Shown here: positions 7,629-15,740 of the stretch, one piece after another
Layout of the letters: the number at the start of each line of letters is the position of its first letter
Position numbering within the stretch: the stretch's first letter is position 1
Notes under the pieces: model-generated
Databases searched by the model: none
The model's input: the letters and a program-made list of their open reading frames with translations, nothing else
Told to the model about the DNA's origin: nothing
IMG/VR virus record: IMGVR_UViG_3300028284_000003
Location: 1-64,000 of that record
Length of the DNA stretch: 64,000 bases
Strand: one strand, 5' to 3'
Origin: a virus
Program-made: the position numbers and the translations under genes

Positions 7629-8387
7629 CTACCAATACCACAATCTACCGTTGTCTCCAGTAAATGCCAATATTTTCCAACTTAATTCCTTAGGCGTTAA
7701 TTTATTTTTCCAAAGCCAATATTGAATTAGTCTTTCACAGCTTCTATCGTTTTCTTTAGTGTTTTCTAAAACAAAATTCCAAAAGTCTACAAATTCTTCA
7801 AGTCTATTAATCCCAAATGCAAAACAAAAACTAGGAGTCCAATTCATTTCCCAAGGTTCTTGACCAGGCATCATTAAGTCTTTATAGGCCCAATGTTCTT
7901 TATCTGGATTAGGAGCATCCCATATTTTTTTAAAATAAACATCACTTTTGTTTATTAAATCAGTTCCACAATTCTCAGTTAAATTATATCTGCCTGAAAG
8001 TTTTACTATATAATCATAGTTTTTTAATTCGTCTTTATAATGTTTTAAAAATGTAGAATATAATAAGGCTTCACAATACGACTTATTTTCATGAGTATTT
8101 AAAATAACTGTTTTTTGTGCATCTACCTCTGCGAGTCTTATACATTCTAAATCTTTAGCTTTCCATAAATGTTCATATTGAAATAATAATTCACCTGCAG
8201 CTTCAGTATCTAAAGACGCATCAACTACGTATACCTTAGCATTTGGATAAATTGCATAAATAGAATTAATAGCAAATGTCGTATGTGAATGTCTTTCTCT
8301 ATCTGAAAAATAACTTCGGTTTTCAGTATAGTCAAATTTTCCAGAATTTGATATTAGTACAGAACCAATAATAAAAACAGGTTTCAT
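7629..8387 (-). CDS. Putative glycosyltransferase-like protein with LSGRY motif
   Basis: The 252-residue protein has an N-terminal VFIIGSVLI strand, YIVKLSGRYNL in the middle and an aromatic-rich C-terminus. The motif KLSGRY is shared with the product at 10265-11020, and both have an N-terminal alpha/beta segment like nucleotide-sugar transferases. No family can be named with confidence. It overlaps the sulfotransferase-like gene by 4 nt and is the gene immediately upstream of the collagen-like fibre, so a role in fibre or surface glycan modification is inferred. Confidence 0.55.
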   Translation of the reverse strand: MKPVFIIGSVLISNSGKFDYTENRSYFSDRERHSHTTFAINSIYAIYPNAKVYVVDASLDTEAAGELLFQYEHLWKAKDLECIRLAEVDAQKTVILNTHENKSYCEALLYSTFLKHYKDELKNYDYIVKLSGRYNLTENCGTDLINKSDVYFKKIWDAPNPDKEHWAYKDLMMPGQEPWEMNWTPSFCFAFGINRLEEFVDFWNFVLENTKENDRSCERLIQYWLWKNKLTPKELSWKILAFTGDNGRLWYW

Positions 8388-8947
8388 TTAGTTTGTTTTT
8401 TCTTAAAATAAGTCCTATCCTTCTCTTCTATATAACCTTTACTTTGTTTGATAAGGTCATATTGTAGCTCAGTATAGCTAACTTGCATTTTATTTTTTTG
8501 TAAATTATTCCAAATCCATTTTTTCATAGGAGCACATCTTTTAAATGAATTTATTTTATCTTTATTTTCAACGAATTCTCTAGCATAATTATTAAATTCT
8601 CCTTGTGAATGTTTTTTATGCCAATTTATTCTATCTTCACTTTTAGTGATTTCATGGTCATTTCTCATCATAAATACTATTAAGGTGTCTTTATTATCAA
8701 TGGTATGTAATTTATGAGAAAGAGCAGGTGCTTGTATAACTACTGGCTCCTTTCCAATATATGTTAACATTTTATTTATTTGACATATACCATGTTCAAA
8801 CTCGTCAACTTGTCTATAATTTAATTCAGTGGCTAATTCTACTGAAACATAAGTCGTACCAGATCTTTGAGGTCCTGATATTATAATGTATTTATAATTC
8901 TTACAATATTCTTTAAAATATGCCCAGTTTTTTACATTAATCACCAT
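8384..8947 (-). CDS. Sulfotransferase-like protein
   Basis: The 187-residue protein has the PAPS 5'-phosphosulfate-binding loop as SGPQRSGTT (about 24-32), directly after a beta strand (YIIIS). A second strand-loop, LIVFMMRND, lies near where the 3'-phosphate site falls in the family. It is shorter than typical sulfotransferases (about 250-300). It could alternatively be a related P-loop kinase, but the SGPxRSGTT form favours sulfotransferase. It is adjacent to the lysyl-hydroxylase/glycosyltransferase fusion, and an APS kinase that could feed it lies 4 kb upstream. Confidence 0.6.
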   Translation of the reverse strand: MVINVKNWAYFKEYCKNYKYIIISGPQRSGTTYVSVELATELNYRQVDEFEHGICQINKMLTYIGKEPVVIQAPALSHKLHTIDNKDTLIVFMMRNDHEITKSEDRINWHKKHSQGEFNNYAREFVENKDKINSFKRCAPMKKWIWNNLQKNKMQVSYTELQYDLIKQSKGYIEEKDRTYFKKKQTK

Positions 8948-8949
8948 TT

Positions 8950-10278
8950 CTATATGTTAGAGTTTTGTTTAATAAATGAGACTGTAATATATCTACGACC
9001 TGAATAAATTGGCCTTGCACCATGTCTATGTGTAATTTGACCAGGATGAATTGTTGCAGTTCCTACTCTCTCTGGATTTGACAATAAACCATATTTAGGA
9101 AAGTAAGTTCCACCTCCATCAAACTCATCATTTAACTTTACAACAAGACTTAAATGACTGTGATCATGGTGTAATGCTAAATGTGACTGTGCATCTGGTA
9201 AATACTTAACTAAAAAGTTTTCGTTATTTAATCTATCCCAACCTTTACCTTCAAGCTTCCAAATATGAATTGACATTGGTCTAATAATTTCATTTAAAAC
9301 CTTATCGTATATTTTATTCATGCCAATGTCTTGTAAAAGAACATCAGTTGTTGGATAGAATTTATGCCTTGCATGTGTCCAGTTGTTTAGTTCTTCTGTC
9401 ATTGCAATAATTTCATCACAGAAGGTTTTAGTAAACAGGGGAAACTCGTATACTTCATCTCCAATGTGATCTACTATCAAATCCCATTCACCTCGTTGAA
9501 TAATAGGATCTAAGTATCTTTGTTTCCATGTATCCCAATTAGAATCATCTAATATTTTATATTTTTTAAAAGGTTTACTATTTTCAGTTTGTGAAGTTTT
9601 TTTGTTTGAAGTTTGTGTAATATGTTCTCGTTTATGTGCATAAAAATTTAAAGTTGGCTTAAACAAGTCTGCTACGTCTTTTCTAAGATGTTTAATATAA
9701 GTTGCTGATAAAAATTCATCAGACGGTATTATATTATTTAAGAAGTCATATTTTAATATTTTTTCTAGGCCGCTTCTTGTTAAACAATATGATTGTGTAT
9801 TATAACTATAACTTGCTTTAAGCCAGTTTTTGCCTACCTCTTCCTCAACTGTATTTGGATTTACCTTATTTCTACCTAAATAAAAGCCATCTACGTTTTC
9901 TGGTAAATCACTTAAATCTAAATTTTCTAATGAATGTATAGGGTTAAAGTCTTCTTCTAAAAACAGGCAAAGATCATGACCTTCTTTATAAGCTTGCTTC
10001 CACATAAGATAATGACTTATTGCACATCCAATCTCTCCTTCTAAAATAGGTCTGTTCCACCAACTATTGGGATGATCCTTTAATTCCCATGATGAAAAAG
10101 GTTTCCACTTAATATCAGTGTTTGTTCCATTTACTCCTACTACAATTTCCCATTTAAACTTGTTTGGAATATTAAGACTGTGTAATTTATTTTTAAGCTT
10201 TTCGTTTTTAGAGTTTAAATTTAAAACAAAGGCCTTGTCAATTTGTTTAATTTTTTTATTTAAATTATAAATAGACAT
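8950..10278 (-). CDS. GT25 glycosyltransferase fused to procollagen-lysyl-hydroxylase-like 2-oxoglutarate/Fe(II) oxygenase
   Basis: The 442-residue protein has two domains. Residues 1-220 match glycosyltransferase family 25: KAFVLNLNSK at the start, EIGCAISHYLMWK at about 82-94 and the acidic metal motif LFLEEDF at about 105-111. Residues 270-440 match the prolyl/lysyl 4-hydroxylase fold, closest in motif to animal PLOD: HHD at 370-372 (His370, Asp372 as iron ligands), GGG at 388-390, HPGQITHRHG at 411-420 (His419 as third ligand) and GRRYITVSF (Arg429, exactly ten residues after the His as in PLOD, binding 2-oxoglutarate). The order glycosyltransferase then hydroxylase is that of human lysyl hydroxylase. 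It should hydroxylate lysine and then glycosylate it. The collagen-like fibres encoded at 6326-7600 and 28764-30668 are the obvious substrates. Confidence 0.85.
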   Translation of the reverse strand: MSIYNLNKKIKQIDKAFVLNLNSKNEKLKNKLHSLNIPNKFKWEIVVGVNGTNTDIKWKPFSSWELKDHPNSWWNRPILEGEIGCAISHYLMWKQAYKEGHDLCLFLEEDFNPIHSLENLDLSDLPENVDGFYLGRNKVNPNTVEEEVGKNWLKASYSYNTQSYCLTRSGLEKILKYDFLNNIIPSDEFLSATYIKHLRKDVADLFKPTLNFYAHKREHITQTSNKKTSQTENSKPFKKYKILDDSNWDTWKQRYLDPIIQRGEWDLIVDHIGDEVYEFPLFTKTFCDEIIAMTEELNNWTHARHKFYPTTDVLLQDIGMNKIYDKVLNEIIRPMSIHIWKLEGKGWDRLNNENFLVKYLPDAQSHLALHHDHSHLSLVVKLNDEFDGGGTYFPKYGLLSNPERVGTATIHPGQITHRHGARPIYSGRRYITVSFIKQNSNI

Positions 10279-11020
10279 AATTGTTTTCTCCTATATTTGC
10301 AAAAATTCCTAATTCATTAACTTCCTTAACGTTTTTCTTATTTAATTTTTTATATAAACTATGTTCAATATCAATATACCCTATATTATTAAATATTTCT
10401 TTAATCTCTTTTTCTAAATCTATAAACAAATCTTTAGTTTCATTTAATAATTTCTTGCCAACACTCCAACAAAAACAAGGATATACTTTATCTATTTTAA
10501 CTTGAGGTTGATTACTAGTAATACTTTTATAAAAAATCATTTTATTAGTATTATGTTGAGAAATATCAAATGTAGGAGACAGGGAATATCTTCCTGATAA
10601 CTTAAATACTCTATCATATTTACTCAAATCATGATTACTTAAAATTTCTTTAAAAACATAACTTTCTGTTCTATTTTTTAAGAATGTAAGTTTTAAATTA
10701 TCTTTAAATTTTATGTTAACATTATTTTTTTTACAATATTCATATGAATAGTTAACAGACTCTTTTATAAAAATACCAATATTAGTATCTCTTGAAAATG
10801 ATTTTATTTTGACATTTTTAGGTAGAGTATTTATTAAATAGCTACTAATTGATTTATAACTAGACTCTAATAACCATATTTCTGCATTATTGAAATTAGC
10901 ATTAATACTATTAATAGTTCCTATAGTTTCAGTAAATCTAGCTATTTCATTATTTCCAAATAATGTGTTTACAGCAGAAGTAACTAAAAATAAAACTTTA
11001 CTATTTTTATCTAGAGACAT
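10265..11020 (-). CDS. Putative glycosyltransferase-like protein with LSGRY motif
   Basis: The 251-residue protein has VLFLVTSAVN at its N-terminus and VFKLSGRYSL in the middle, the same LSGRY motif and layout as the 7629-8387 product, so the two are distant homologues. It overlaps the lysyl-hydroxylase fusion gene by 14 nt and is therefore co-translated with it. A role in adding sugars to the fibre is inferred from context only. Confidence 0.55.
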   Translation of the reverse strand: MSLDKNSKVLFLVTSAVNTLFGNNEIARFTETIGTINSINANFNNAEIWLLESSYKSISSYLINTLPKNVKIKSFSRDTNIGIFIKESVNYSYEYCKKNNVNIKFKDNLKLTFLKNRTESYVFKEILSNHDLSKYDRVFKLSGRYSLSPTFDISQHNTNKMIFYKSITSNQPQVKIDKVYPCFCWSVGKKLLNETKDLFIDLEKEIKEIFNNIGYIDIEHSLYKKLNKKNVKEVNELGIFANIGENNYVYL

Positions 11021-11154
11021 TCTTTACTAGTAAAATTTTCTAATTCTAATTGCTTCTTAGAATATAAATTATTTTGAAGAGTGCAGCTTTTTAAAATAGA
11101 AGAAGTTAGCATTATTGAAAATAAAACTAAAACCATCGTTGCTAATTTTTTCAT
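11011..11154 (-). CDS. Small exported peptide, possible lipoprotein
   Basis: A 47-residue ORF starts MKKLATMVLVLFSIM, a hydrophobic leader, and reaches a lipobox-like ILKSC. Its 3' end overlaps the start of the LSGRY protein gene by 10 nt. No function is known. Confidence 0.5.
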   Translation of the reverse strand: MKKLATMVLVLFSIMLTSSILKSCTLQNNLYSKKQLELENFTSKECL

Positions 11155-11194
11155 AAGTTTTTAAATATTATATAAAAAAATAAAAAAATGTTTA

Positions 11195-11647
11195 TTAACT
11201 TAAATATTTTTCAATATCACTATGTAAAGATTCATCTACCATAGATTTCCAATCTTCATTTCCTTCTTGAATAGATGCTCTAATCTTAGTAGCAGAAATA
11301 AACATTGCTCCAGAATCTTTAGGTGGCATATATTCATTAATCTCATATCCTACTCCTCTTCCATAATTTACAGACTCTATATCTGGTATAATCATTACCT
11401 CAACATCATCTCCCTTTGCTGCATGGTATTTCTTAATCATATCTACCGTTTGTTCAGTTGTAAATGGATTTTTTTCATCAGGTTCTATGTCTCTAACCAT
11501 AATTAAAGCTGGAACCCCTTCATTTAGTTTTTGATTAATTAATTCAATATGTCCAAAATGGTAAGGTTGGTATCTTCCAACAAATATTGCATATTTTTTA
11601 TCTACGTTCTTAGTTGGCTCTCCGCCGTGATTATTTTTATCCCACAT
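11195..11647 (-). CDS. Nucleotidyltransferase of the HxGH (NMN adenylyltransferase/cytidylyltransferase) superfamily
   Basis: The 150-residue protein has the superfamily N-terminus FVGRYQPYHFGH, with the HxGH nucleotide motif, and the C-terminal ISATKIR, the ISTxxIR signature that binds the triphosphate. VRDIEPDEKNPFT lies between. It should transfer a nucleotidyl group; NMN adenylyltransferase is possible. Its neighbours are two sulfotransferases and an APS kinase, so a sulfur- or sugar-activation job is also possible. The substrate is not decided by sequence. Confidence 0.75.
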   Translation of the reverse strand: MWDKNNHGGEPTKNVDKKYAIFVGRYQPYHFGHIELINQKLNEGVPALIMVRDIEPDEKNPFTTEQTVDMIKKYHAAKGDDVEVMIIPDIESVNYGRGVGYEINEYMPPKDSGAMFISATKIRASIQEGNEDWKSMVDESLHSDIEKYLS

Positions 11648-11663
11648 TTTATTTAGTTTATTT

Positions 11664-12428
11664 TTAATATTTATAGTTAAATTTTTCTATTTCTTCTTTA
11701 TATAACTCTGTAATTGCGTCTATACAAAACTGTTTATCATCTTCTTGTTCTTCATAGAATTTTCTATATGTTTCATCATTTTCTTTAGTAGAATTATAAT
11801 TACCTAGAGATTTATGTTCTATGCCTATTTTTTCACAAACATATTTCCAATCTTTATCTAATGTTTCAAGTTTGCCTACAAAATCTAATTGATCCATATT
11901 AATTAACGCAGTCTGAGGAGCCCAGTGTTCGTTCCAATACTTAGTTTCATCATCTCTTAATAATAATTCTAAAAACTCTCTAAAACTAATCCAAGGAGCC
12001 CTTTCGTGGTGAAAATCTAATCCTCTTTCCAGCATAAATTTAGGAGTTTTATAATCTCTATAGTATCCATCAACTTTATTTCTATAGCAACTTGATATTC
12101 TATCCCATGGATTTCTTACAAATGCAAAGACAAAATAATCAGCAGGATAACTTTTTCTATTACCACGTCTTATACCAAGAGGTGCTATAAGCTCAGGATC
12201 ATTATCAAATTCTCCAGGAAATTCTTTTATCCCAGTCCATTCTTTAAATTCTTTTTCATCGAATGCCTCAGGATCTTGTTCCTGTAATTCATGTAACATA
12301 TGTATTAAAATACTTCTACTTGCGACTTTAGGAGTTCTAAACCATGCAAATTTATATTTATGTGAGGTTGTAAATGGTAAAGTTAAATACTTCTTTGCGG
12401 GTTTAAATATTTTTCTTTTTTCTAACAT
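11664..12428 (-). CDS. Sulfotransferase family 2-like protein
   Basis: The 254-residue protein has the Sulfotransfer_2 signatures: RTPKVASRSI at about 31-40 (5'-phosphosulfate loop) and FVRNPWDRISSCY at about 103-115 (3'-phosphate-binding serine and arginine). The family transfers sulfate from PAPS to carbohydrates and is common in marine bacteria and phages. It lies directly downstream of the APS kinase fusion gene, which makes PAPS, so the two form a donor-plus-transferase pair. The acceptor is unknown; fibre-linked sugars and host polysaccharide are candidates. Confidence 0.85.
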   Translation of the reverse strand: MLEKRKIFKPAKKYLTLPFTTSHKYKFAWFRTPKVASRSILIHMLHELQEQDPEAFDEKEFKEWTGIKEFPGEFDNDPELIAPLGIRRGNRKSYPADYFVFAFVRNPWDRISSCYRNKVDGYYRDYKTPKFMLERGLDFHHERAPWISFREFLELLLRDDETKYWNEHWAPQTALINMDQLDFVGKLETLDKDWKYVCEKIGIEHKSLGNYNSTKENDETYRKFYEEQEDDKQFCIDAITELYKEEIEKFNYKY

Positions 12429-12440
12429 TTTATTCTAAGT

Positions 12441-13613
12441 TTATTTTTTTATCTTTGGATGATTTTTAATTTCTTCTAAACATTGTTCCCAATTTCTAAA
12501 TAAGAATCCTCTATCATCTATATAAACAGTTGCTGGAAATTTATGATTACTTATCTCATCAATGAGGTGATCCATTTTATATTTTTCTAACCATTTTTTA
12601 ATAACATGTGCAGGTCTTGAAGATAATATTTTTAATACGAATCCTTCTTTAATAAATCCTTCTAGGGCTTCTTTAGTTCCTTCTTTTGGTGGATCGTATG
12701 CATTTTCAAGTCCTTGAAAACCTTTAGAGTAGTCATGAATAACTCCATCAAAGTCAATTGATAACGTTTTTTTCTTATCAAGGTTATTAACTTCTTTAAT
12801 TGTAGATAGCATTTGATTTTTATCTAAATAATCTATTAAATAATCAACTGAATCTTCTATATTTAAATTATCTAATCTTAACTCTGCGTTTAATGGCTCT
12901 TCATAAGGAGCATCAATACCTGTAAATCCTTTAATTTCACCAGCTCTTGCTTTTTTATAAAGTCCTTTAGGATCTCTACTTTCACAAACGTCAAGTGGAG
13001 TGTCTATAAATACTTCAACAAAATCTTCACCTATTATTTCTCTAGCAAAATCTCTATCTTCTCTATAAGGTGAAATAAATGCAGTTAATACAATTGTTCC
13101 TGAATCTGCAAAAAGTTTTGCAACCTCACTTATTCTTCTAATATTTTCTTTTCTATCTTCAGGTGAAAAACTAAGATCTCCATTTAGACCCATTCTAATG
13201 TTATCACCATCTAAGATATATGTTTTTAAGTTTCTTCCATTTAATACCTCATCAAGTGCATTTGCAATTGTTGATTTACCACTACCTGAAAGTCCAGTAA
13301 ACCAAAGCACTCTACCTGGATGCCCTGTTACCTTTTGTCTTTGTTCTTTACTTACTGTAAAGTTATGTTTAGTTAAGTTAGTTGCCATTCTTTTTTTTCT
13401 TTTTATTCCTATATTGCTGAATTTATACCAAAGCCTTTCATGGGCATAATACAAAAACATTTTAGTAAATAATTCAGCTCCTCCAATTGATAGTCCAATT
13501 AAAGGATTGCCACTGATTATCCAACTTAAAATTATAGTATCTATTGTTCCTAAAACTCTCCAAGTAAACGTCTTTAAAAGATGTCTTTTTATAGATATTT
13601 TTTCGGAGCTCAT
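12441..13613 (-). CDS. cysC: APS kinase with N-terminal DUF2061 membrane domain and C-terminal HAD domain
   Basis: The 390-residue fusion has three parts. Residues 1-70 are a DUF2061-type membrane segment ([15 protein letters not shown], then hydrophobic helices). Residues 100-270 are adenylylsulfate kinase with P-loop GLSGSGKST (107-115), DGDNIR (135-140), FISPYRED (179-186) and [12 protein letters not shown] (214-225), all typical of CysC. Residues 280-390 are a HAD-like domain with [10 protein letters not shown] (285-294), SSRPA and IDDR. The kinase part is complete and should convert APS to PAPS, the sulfate donor for the two sulfotransferases nearby. DUF2061 plus CysC is known in marine bacteria; the HAD extension is unusual. 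No ATP sulfurylase is visible in the window, so APS must come from the host or from elsewhere in the genome. Confidence 0.88.
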   Translation of the reverse strand: MSSEKISIKRHLLKTFTWRVLGTIDTIILSWIISGNPLIGLSIGGAELFTKMFLYYAHERLWYKFSNIGIKRKKRMATNLTKHNFTVSKEQRQKVTGHPGRVLWFTGLSGSGKSTIANALDEVLNGRNLKTYILDGDNIRMGLNGDLSFSPEDRKENIRRISEVAKLFADSGTIVLTAFISPYREDRDFAREIIGEDFVEVFIDTPLDVCESRDPKGLYKKARAGEIKGFTGIDAPYEEPLNAELRLDNLNIEDSVDYLIDYLDKNQMLSTIKEVNNLDKKKTLSIDFDGVIHDYSKGFQGLENAYDPPKEGTKEALEGFIKEGFVLKILSSRPAHVIKKWLEKYKMDHLIDEISNHKFPATVYIDDRGFLFRNWEQCLEEIKNHPKIKK

Positions 13614-13632
13614 TAAGTATAGATTTTTTTCT

Positions 13633-13641
13633 TTATATATC
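13633..13641 (-). promoter_or_regulatory. Late-promoter-like box GATATATAA (APS kinase operon)
   Basis: TTATATATC on the plus strand lies 20-28 nt upstream of the APS kinase ATG at 13613. It probably drives the sulfation and glycosylation genes that follow. Confidence 0.5.
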
Positions 13642-13695
13642 AGAATTTAATACTTAATATAGCGATATGATGTGTTGTTTGATAATTTATTTAAA

Positions 13696-14049
13696 CTATC
13701 TGTTAAATAAATTATCTAATATTTTTAATTTTAATTTATCAATTATTGTGAATGTTTTTGGATTCCATAATTCTCTATCATTTAACCTATCATATATTTT
13801 ATATAGAGGTCGATATAAATATAAAAAATCCCAATGGTCTATATGAAAGTGCTTAACCGTTGTTTTATTAGGCAACCTAAAGTAAAAGGCTAAAAGAGAA
13901 TGATCATAGAAATTAGCATTAAAATTTAAAACTCTAAAACCCCAAGACTCATGGTTATTATGTAGGTCTATCTGGAGTAAATCAAAACTATAATTCCATT
14001 TACGAGTTTTCCAACTTATTTTTTCTAAAATACTATTTACTATACCCAT
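13696..14049 (-). CDS. Hypothetical protein
   Basis: The 117-residue protein is rich in aromatic and basic residues (HFHIDHWDFLYLYRPLYK). It has no motif I recognise and no membrane helix. It overlaps the upstream gene by 17 nt. The function is unknown. Confidence 0.55.
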   Translation of the reverse strand: MGIVNSILEKISWKTRKWNYSFDLLQIDLHNNHESWGFRVLNFNANFYDHSLLAFYFRLPNKTTVKHFHIDHWDFLYLYRPLYKIYDRLNDRELWNPKTFTIIDKLKLKILDNLFNR

Positions 14050-14362
14050 CTATTATTTTTTTAATTTTAGCACATTTCTCATATTCTTCTTGTTCTTCAA
14101 AATGTTCTAATAGCTCTTCTAAGTTTTCTTTTTGAATATCTGTTGGATCAAATGGATAAACTATAAAATCTTGATTTTCACTAGCATAATTTACCTCAAT
14201 ATTTTCTGTATTATTAGAAGTATAGATTGCAGTATGTTCTAACAAGTATTCTTCAAATGTTTTACCACTGGTAACTATATTATACATGACATCCATTGAT
14301 GCGCACCAATCATAGATAAAATCTTCATCTTTAAAATCAGGATAATCGTCAAATATGTCCAT
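14033..14362 (-). CDS. Small acidic protein with C-terminal UVR-like helix pair
   Basis: The 109-residue acidic protein ends with LEHFEEQEEYEKCAKIKKII, the (L/H)FE-x-x-E-E-Y-E-x-C-x-x-I pattern of UvrB/UvrC-type UVR motifs. The same ending occurs in the products at 27337-27648 and 49448-49630. A protein-protein interaction role is inferred; the N-terminal part is unknown. Confidence 0.55.
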   Translation of the reverse strand: MDIFDDYPDFKDEDFIYDWCASMDVMYNIVTSGKTFEEYLLEHTAIYTSNNTENIEVNYASENQDFIVYPFDPTDIQKENLEELLEHFEEQEEYEKCAKIKKIIDGYSK

Positions 14363-14571
14363 TATATAATTGAATTAACAAACTGTTCAACTGTTTCATT
14401 ACTTGAATTAAAATCTTCTAAAAGTCTTTTTAAACCCTTTCTAGAAAAGGTAAATAGGGTTTCATCGGTTACTTTATGATCATAAGGAGCTTTATATGTA
14501 GTATCCTTAGTTTGCCTTAATTCATCTAAAGTTCTTTTCTTTAATGATAATGCTATTTTATCTTGTTTCAT
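14362..14571 (-). CDS. Small hypothetical protein
   Basis: This 69-residue charged protein is predicted soluble. Its stop shares a base with the ATG of the next gene. I recognise no domain. Confidence 0.5.
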   Translation of the reverse strand: MKQDKIALSLKKRTLDELRQTKDTTYKAPYDHKVTDETLFTFSRKGLKRLLEDFNSSNETVEQFVNSII

Positions 14572-14613
14572 ATTAGTTATATTAAAAATTATTTTTTTTT
14601 GTTTCTTCTTTAA

Positions 14614-14790
14614 TTATGCGTTTAATGTTGCCTGGATTTCATCTAAGAATATTTTGTCAGTCCACTCATGGCCACCTGCCAATTTTGCCGTACATCTCCA
14701 ACATGTTACCGCAACTGTATCTTTTCCTACATCTACTGAAGTGTTGCAATGTTTACAATTTAATTTTTTTGATGCGTTGTTACTTGCCAT
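14614..14790 (-). CDS. Small zinc-ribbon protein
   Basis: This 58-residue ORF carries CKHC and, 16 residues later, CWRC, a four-cysteine zinc ribbon, after a basic N-terminus. It overlaps the next membrane-protein gene by 11 nt. Likely roles are nucleic-acid or protein binding; nothing more specific can be seen. Confidence 0.6.
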   Translation of the reverse strand: MASNNASKKLNCKHCNTSVDVGKDTVAVTCWRCTAKLAGGHEWTDKIFLDEIQATLNA

Positions 14791-14911
14791 TCTTTGTTCT
14801 TTTTGAATTAATAATTGATTTATAAACCACTATTGGAAATGCTATTGGAAACATTATAATTGCAATTAAAACACCTAATATTCCTATAAAAAAATTCTTA
14901 ATCTTTTTCAT
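14780..14911 (-). CDS. Small membrane protein
   Basis: A 43-residue ORF has one long hydrophobic stretch (FFIGILGVLIAIIMFPIAF) and a basic tail (SKRTKNGK). It overlaps both neighbours, which suggests translational coupling. The function is unknown. Confidence 0.5.
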   Translation of the reverse strand: MKKIKNFFIGILGVLIAIIMFPIAFPIVVYKSIINSKRTKNGK

Positions 14912-15032
14912 TTCCTTTATGTTTAGTTTTTCTAGTATATTTTTTTTTATTTTTATAGACGTTAGGCCTCATTGCATCGTAAATTTCCTTTATGGTAACG
15001 CTAATGTGTTGTAAGCCTTTTCTATCTTTCAT
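14898..15032 (-). CDS. Small basic protein
   Basis: The 44-residue product has a short folded-looking N-terminus (MKDRKGLQHISVTIKEIYD) and a very lysine-rich tail, which suggests nucleic-acid binding. The function is unknown. Confidence 0.5.
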   Translation of the reverse strand: MKDRKGLQHISVTIKEIYDAMRPNVYKNKKKYTRKTKHKGNEKD

Positions 15033-15061
15033 ACATATTATATAAAGAAAATAGAATTTGT

Positions 15062-15268
15062 TTAATAAGAGATATGAAAGCCATTGCCCTTTACTAAATA
15101 CGCTCTTCTTCTTGTAGGTTTATCACTATAGCTTTTATGCGGCTGAGTGTAATTAAATCTTTTAGTAATTCTATTAGCCTTTGGGTTTTTCATATTAAGA
15201 GTCTTGACTCTTTTATAAGACGTACATGATGATAAGATAATAAAAAATAAAGTAATTAATAATCTCAT
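15062..15268 (-). CDS. Small lipoprotein
   Basis: The 68-residue protein has a signal peptide ending in the lipobox LSSC at about 12-15, followed by a basic mature part. It should be lipid-anchored in the cell envelope. It lies just downstream of the five-tRNA cluster. Possible roles include superinfection exclusion or lysis control, but nothing in the sequence decides. Confidence 0.6.
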   Translation of the reverse strand: MRLLITLFFIILSSCTSYKRVKTLNMKNPKANRITKRFNYTQPHKSYSDKPTRRRAYLVKGNGFHISY

Positions 15269-15285
15269 TTTATTTTAAATATTAA

Positions 15286-15371
<86 letters not shown>

Positions 15372-15381
15372 GTTTTTTTTG

Positions 15382-15455
15382 CGGTCTGGACGAGACTCGA
15401 ACTCGCGACCCCTGCAGTGACAGTGCAGTATTCTAACCAACTGAACTACCAGACC
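15382..15455 (-). tRNA. tRNA-Asp(GUC)
   Basis: The 74-nt cloverleaf has acceptor GGTCTGG/CCAGACC, anticodon loop CTGTCAC and T-loop GTTCGAGTC. CCA is not encoded. Confidence 0.92.
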
Positions 15456-15474
15456 GTTAAACTATATATCAGTG

Positions 15475-15548
15475 TAGGCGGTGCTGGATTTGAACCAGCG
15501 ACCTCTACATTATCAGTGTAGCGCTCTAACCAACTGAGCTAAACGCCT
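15475..15548 (-). tRNA. tRNA-Ile(GAU)
   Basis: The 74-nt cloverleaf has anticodon loop CTGATAA and T-arm GCTGGTTCAAATCCAGC. The acceptor pairs AGGCGTT with ACCGCCT, with one mismatch. CCA is not encoded. Confidence 0.9.
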
Positions 15549-15557
15549 GTAATAAAA

Positions 15558-15628
15558 TTACCGGGGAAGGATTCGAACCTCCGTTACCTGGACCAAAACC
15601 AGGAGTCCTGCCGCTAGACGACCCGGTA
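15558..15628 (-). tRNA. tRNA-Gln(UUG)
   Basis: The 71-nt cloverleaf has acceptor TACCGGG/CCCGGTA, anticodon loop TTTTGGT and T-loop GGTTCGAATCC. CCA is not encoded. Confidence 0.9.
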
Positions 15629-15637
15629 TTAAAGAAA

Positions 15638-15709
15638 TACTCCGTAGGGGAATCGAACCCCTGTTTTATGGATGAAAACCATATGTCCTAACCCCTAGAC
15701 GAACGGAGC
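15638..15709 (-). tRNA. tRNA-Glu(UUC)
   Basis: The 72-nt cloverleaf has acceptor GCTCCGT/ACGGAGT, anticodon loop TTTTCAT and T-loop GGTTCGATTCC. CCA is not encoded. Confidence 0.9.
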
Positions 15710-15740
15710 AAATTTATTGATTATTATATAACTCTAATAA

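Noticed and set aside
11195-11647. ATP sulfurylase to complete a PAPS pathway
   Set aside because: The HxGH/ISATKIR motifs fit the NMN adenylyltransferase or cytidylyltransferase type; sulfurylase-specific motifs are not seen.
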